In this document: positions 1 to 30,372 of the stretch, piece after piece
How the letters are laid out: every line of letters begins with the position of its first letter
Position numbering within the stretch: the first letter of the stretch is position 1
Assembly: GCA_009731375.1 (NCBI GenBank)
Contig: BJOX01000069.1
Span: forward strand, 52,785-83,156
Length of the DNA stretch: 30,372 bases
Direction: 5' to 3'
DNA from: Paulinella micropora
Taxonomy: Eukaryota; Cercozoa; Imbricatea; Euglyphida
Notes under the pieces: generated by a model
The model's input: only the letters and a program-made list of their open reading frames with translations
Told to the model about the DNA's origin: nothing
The model's database searches: none
Position numbers and translations under genes: made by a program

Positions 1-192
1 GGGCTCGTTCCATAAAGCGCCCCTTGCAGAACGAGCTCCCACCTCCATTACAGAGGGCCCAGTAAGCAGATGGAGTTTCGAGACTGTTCGACAGTCTAGT
101 ATAAACCGACAGAGCACTGTGGGTTTTATTCCGGGCTCAACAAGCGAGAAAGGGCACCCTGAGGGAACAGGATTGTGCTTCCCGTCGCTATT
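1..192. repeat. Dispersed element, copy 1 (cut by window edge)
   Basis: Identical at 191 of 192 positions to 5736-5927 (the one difference is G164 against A5899). It ends abruptly in (ATAG)n. It contains an 8-bp hairpin (GCTCGTTC pairing with GAACGAGC) and a 7-bp hairpin around TTCG near position 88. The sequence type (SINE, ncRNA-derived, organelle-derived) is not recognised. Confidence 0.85.
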
Positions 193-194
193 AT

Positions 195-233
<39 letters not shown>

Positions 234-304
234 CGATAGATATGATAGATAGATAGATAGATGTCTGCAACCTCTTCGACCGCCAAGGCCACTGCCGGCG
301 CCCC

Positions 305-382
<78 letters not shown>

Positions 383-465
383 GGATACATAGATAGATAG
401 ATAAGATAGATAGATAGATGGACGCCTGCAACCTCTTCGACCGCCAAGGCCACTGCCGGCGCCCC

Positions 466-524
<59 letters not shown>

Positions 525-557
525 CGATAGATAGATACGATAGATAGATAGATGGAC
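193..557. repeat. (ATAG)n microsatellite with exon 35 copies
   Basis: Nearly pure GATA repeat with rare variant units, interrupted only by the exon 35 copies. On the coding strand it reads (TATC)n. Confidence 0.95.
262..465 (-). pseudogene. Two partial copies of exon 35 3' end with donor
   Basis: At 262-304 and 422-465 the last about 33 bases of exon 35 recur, with the same silent change (CTG to TTG), separated by (ATAG)n. Here the donor GTAGGC has become GTTGCA. Confidence 0.9.
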
Positions 558-567
558 GTCTGCCTAC

Positions 568-30298
<29,731 letters not shown>

Positions 30299-30372
<74 letters not shown>
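30299..30372. repeat. (GA)n tract to the window edge
   Basis: Upstream of exon 1, where it gives a pure pyrimidine tract before the acceptor. Confidence 0.95.

Overview
The window is a stretch of eukaryotic genomic DNA, most likely from a protist. It is about nine-tenths microsatellite and intron, and it is crossed on the minus strand by one large, finely split gene. I found no convincing gene on the plus strand. I recognise 35 exons, about 3.2 kb in total, whose reading phases agree at every junction not hidden by an assembly gap. Together they encode roughly 1,080 residues of a P2-type cation-transporting P-type ATPase. Both ends of the gene lie outside the window: the start is beyond 30372 and the M7-M10 end is below position 1. 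Two assembly gaps (28883-29872 and 19492-20011) hide further coding sequence.

Layout along the gene (descending coordinates): N-terminal cytosolic region (30295-29930); M1 and M2 (28447-27838); stalk and actuator domain, with TGES split across an intron and a lineage-specific insert (26384-20383); M3 (20111-20012); M4 with PEGLP (19476 and 18359-18289); the DKTGTLT phosphorylation motif (17754-17677); the nucleotide-binding domain with a long poly-Ser insert, KGAPN and hydrophilic loops (17144-12310); the rest of the P domain through ITGD and TGDGVNDAP (11653-6218); DDNF, M5, and the M6 cation-site segment (4279-568). All catalytic motifs are intact in the main exons. Cation-site residues also look intact (PEG in M4, N and E in M5, N..TD in M6). 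The subfamily (SERCA-like, ENA-like or apicomplexan ATP4-like) is not settled.

Many small exons, a poly-Ser insert and microsatellite-swollen introns would suit a coccidian apicomplexan with an expanded genome, but other protists are possible and this is inference.

The striking feature is what fills the introns. More than half of the exons have one or more partial copies of their own edge, including the splice site, in the adjoining intron and embedded in microsatellite. Some are near-identical tandem arrays (1024-2760, 9169-9320, 14378-15250, 24034-24645). Others are older single copies that differ from the live exon mostly at silent third positions, although several are now broken. Two copies are inverted. 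This pattern of exon-edge echoes, together with a strong strand bias of the GATA repeats relative to transcription, is the main observation worth following. Other non-repetitive items are a 192-bp element present twice (1-192 and 5736-5927), a 20-bp-stem hairpin (21131-21191), and two unexplained unique islands (1530-1800 and 25372-25640).
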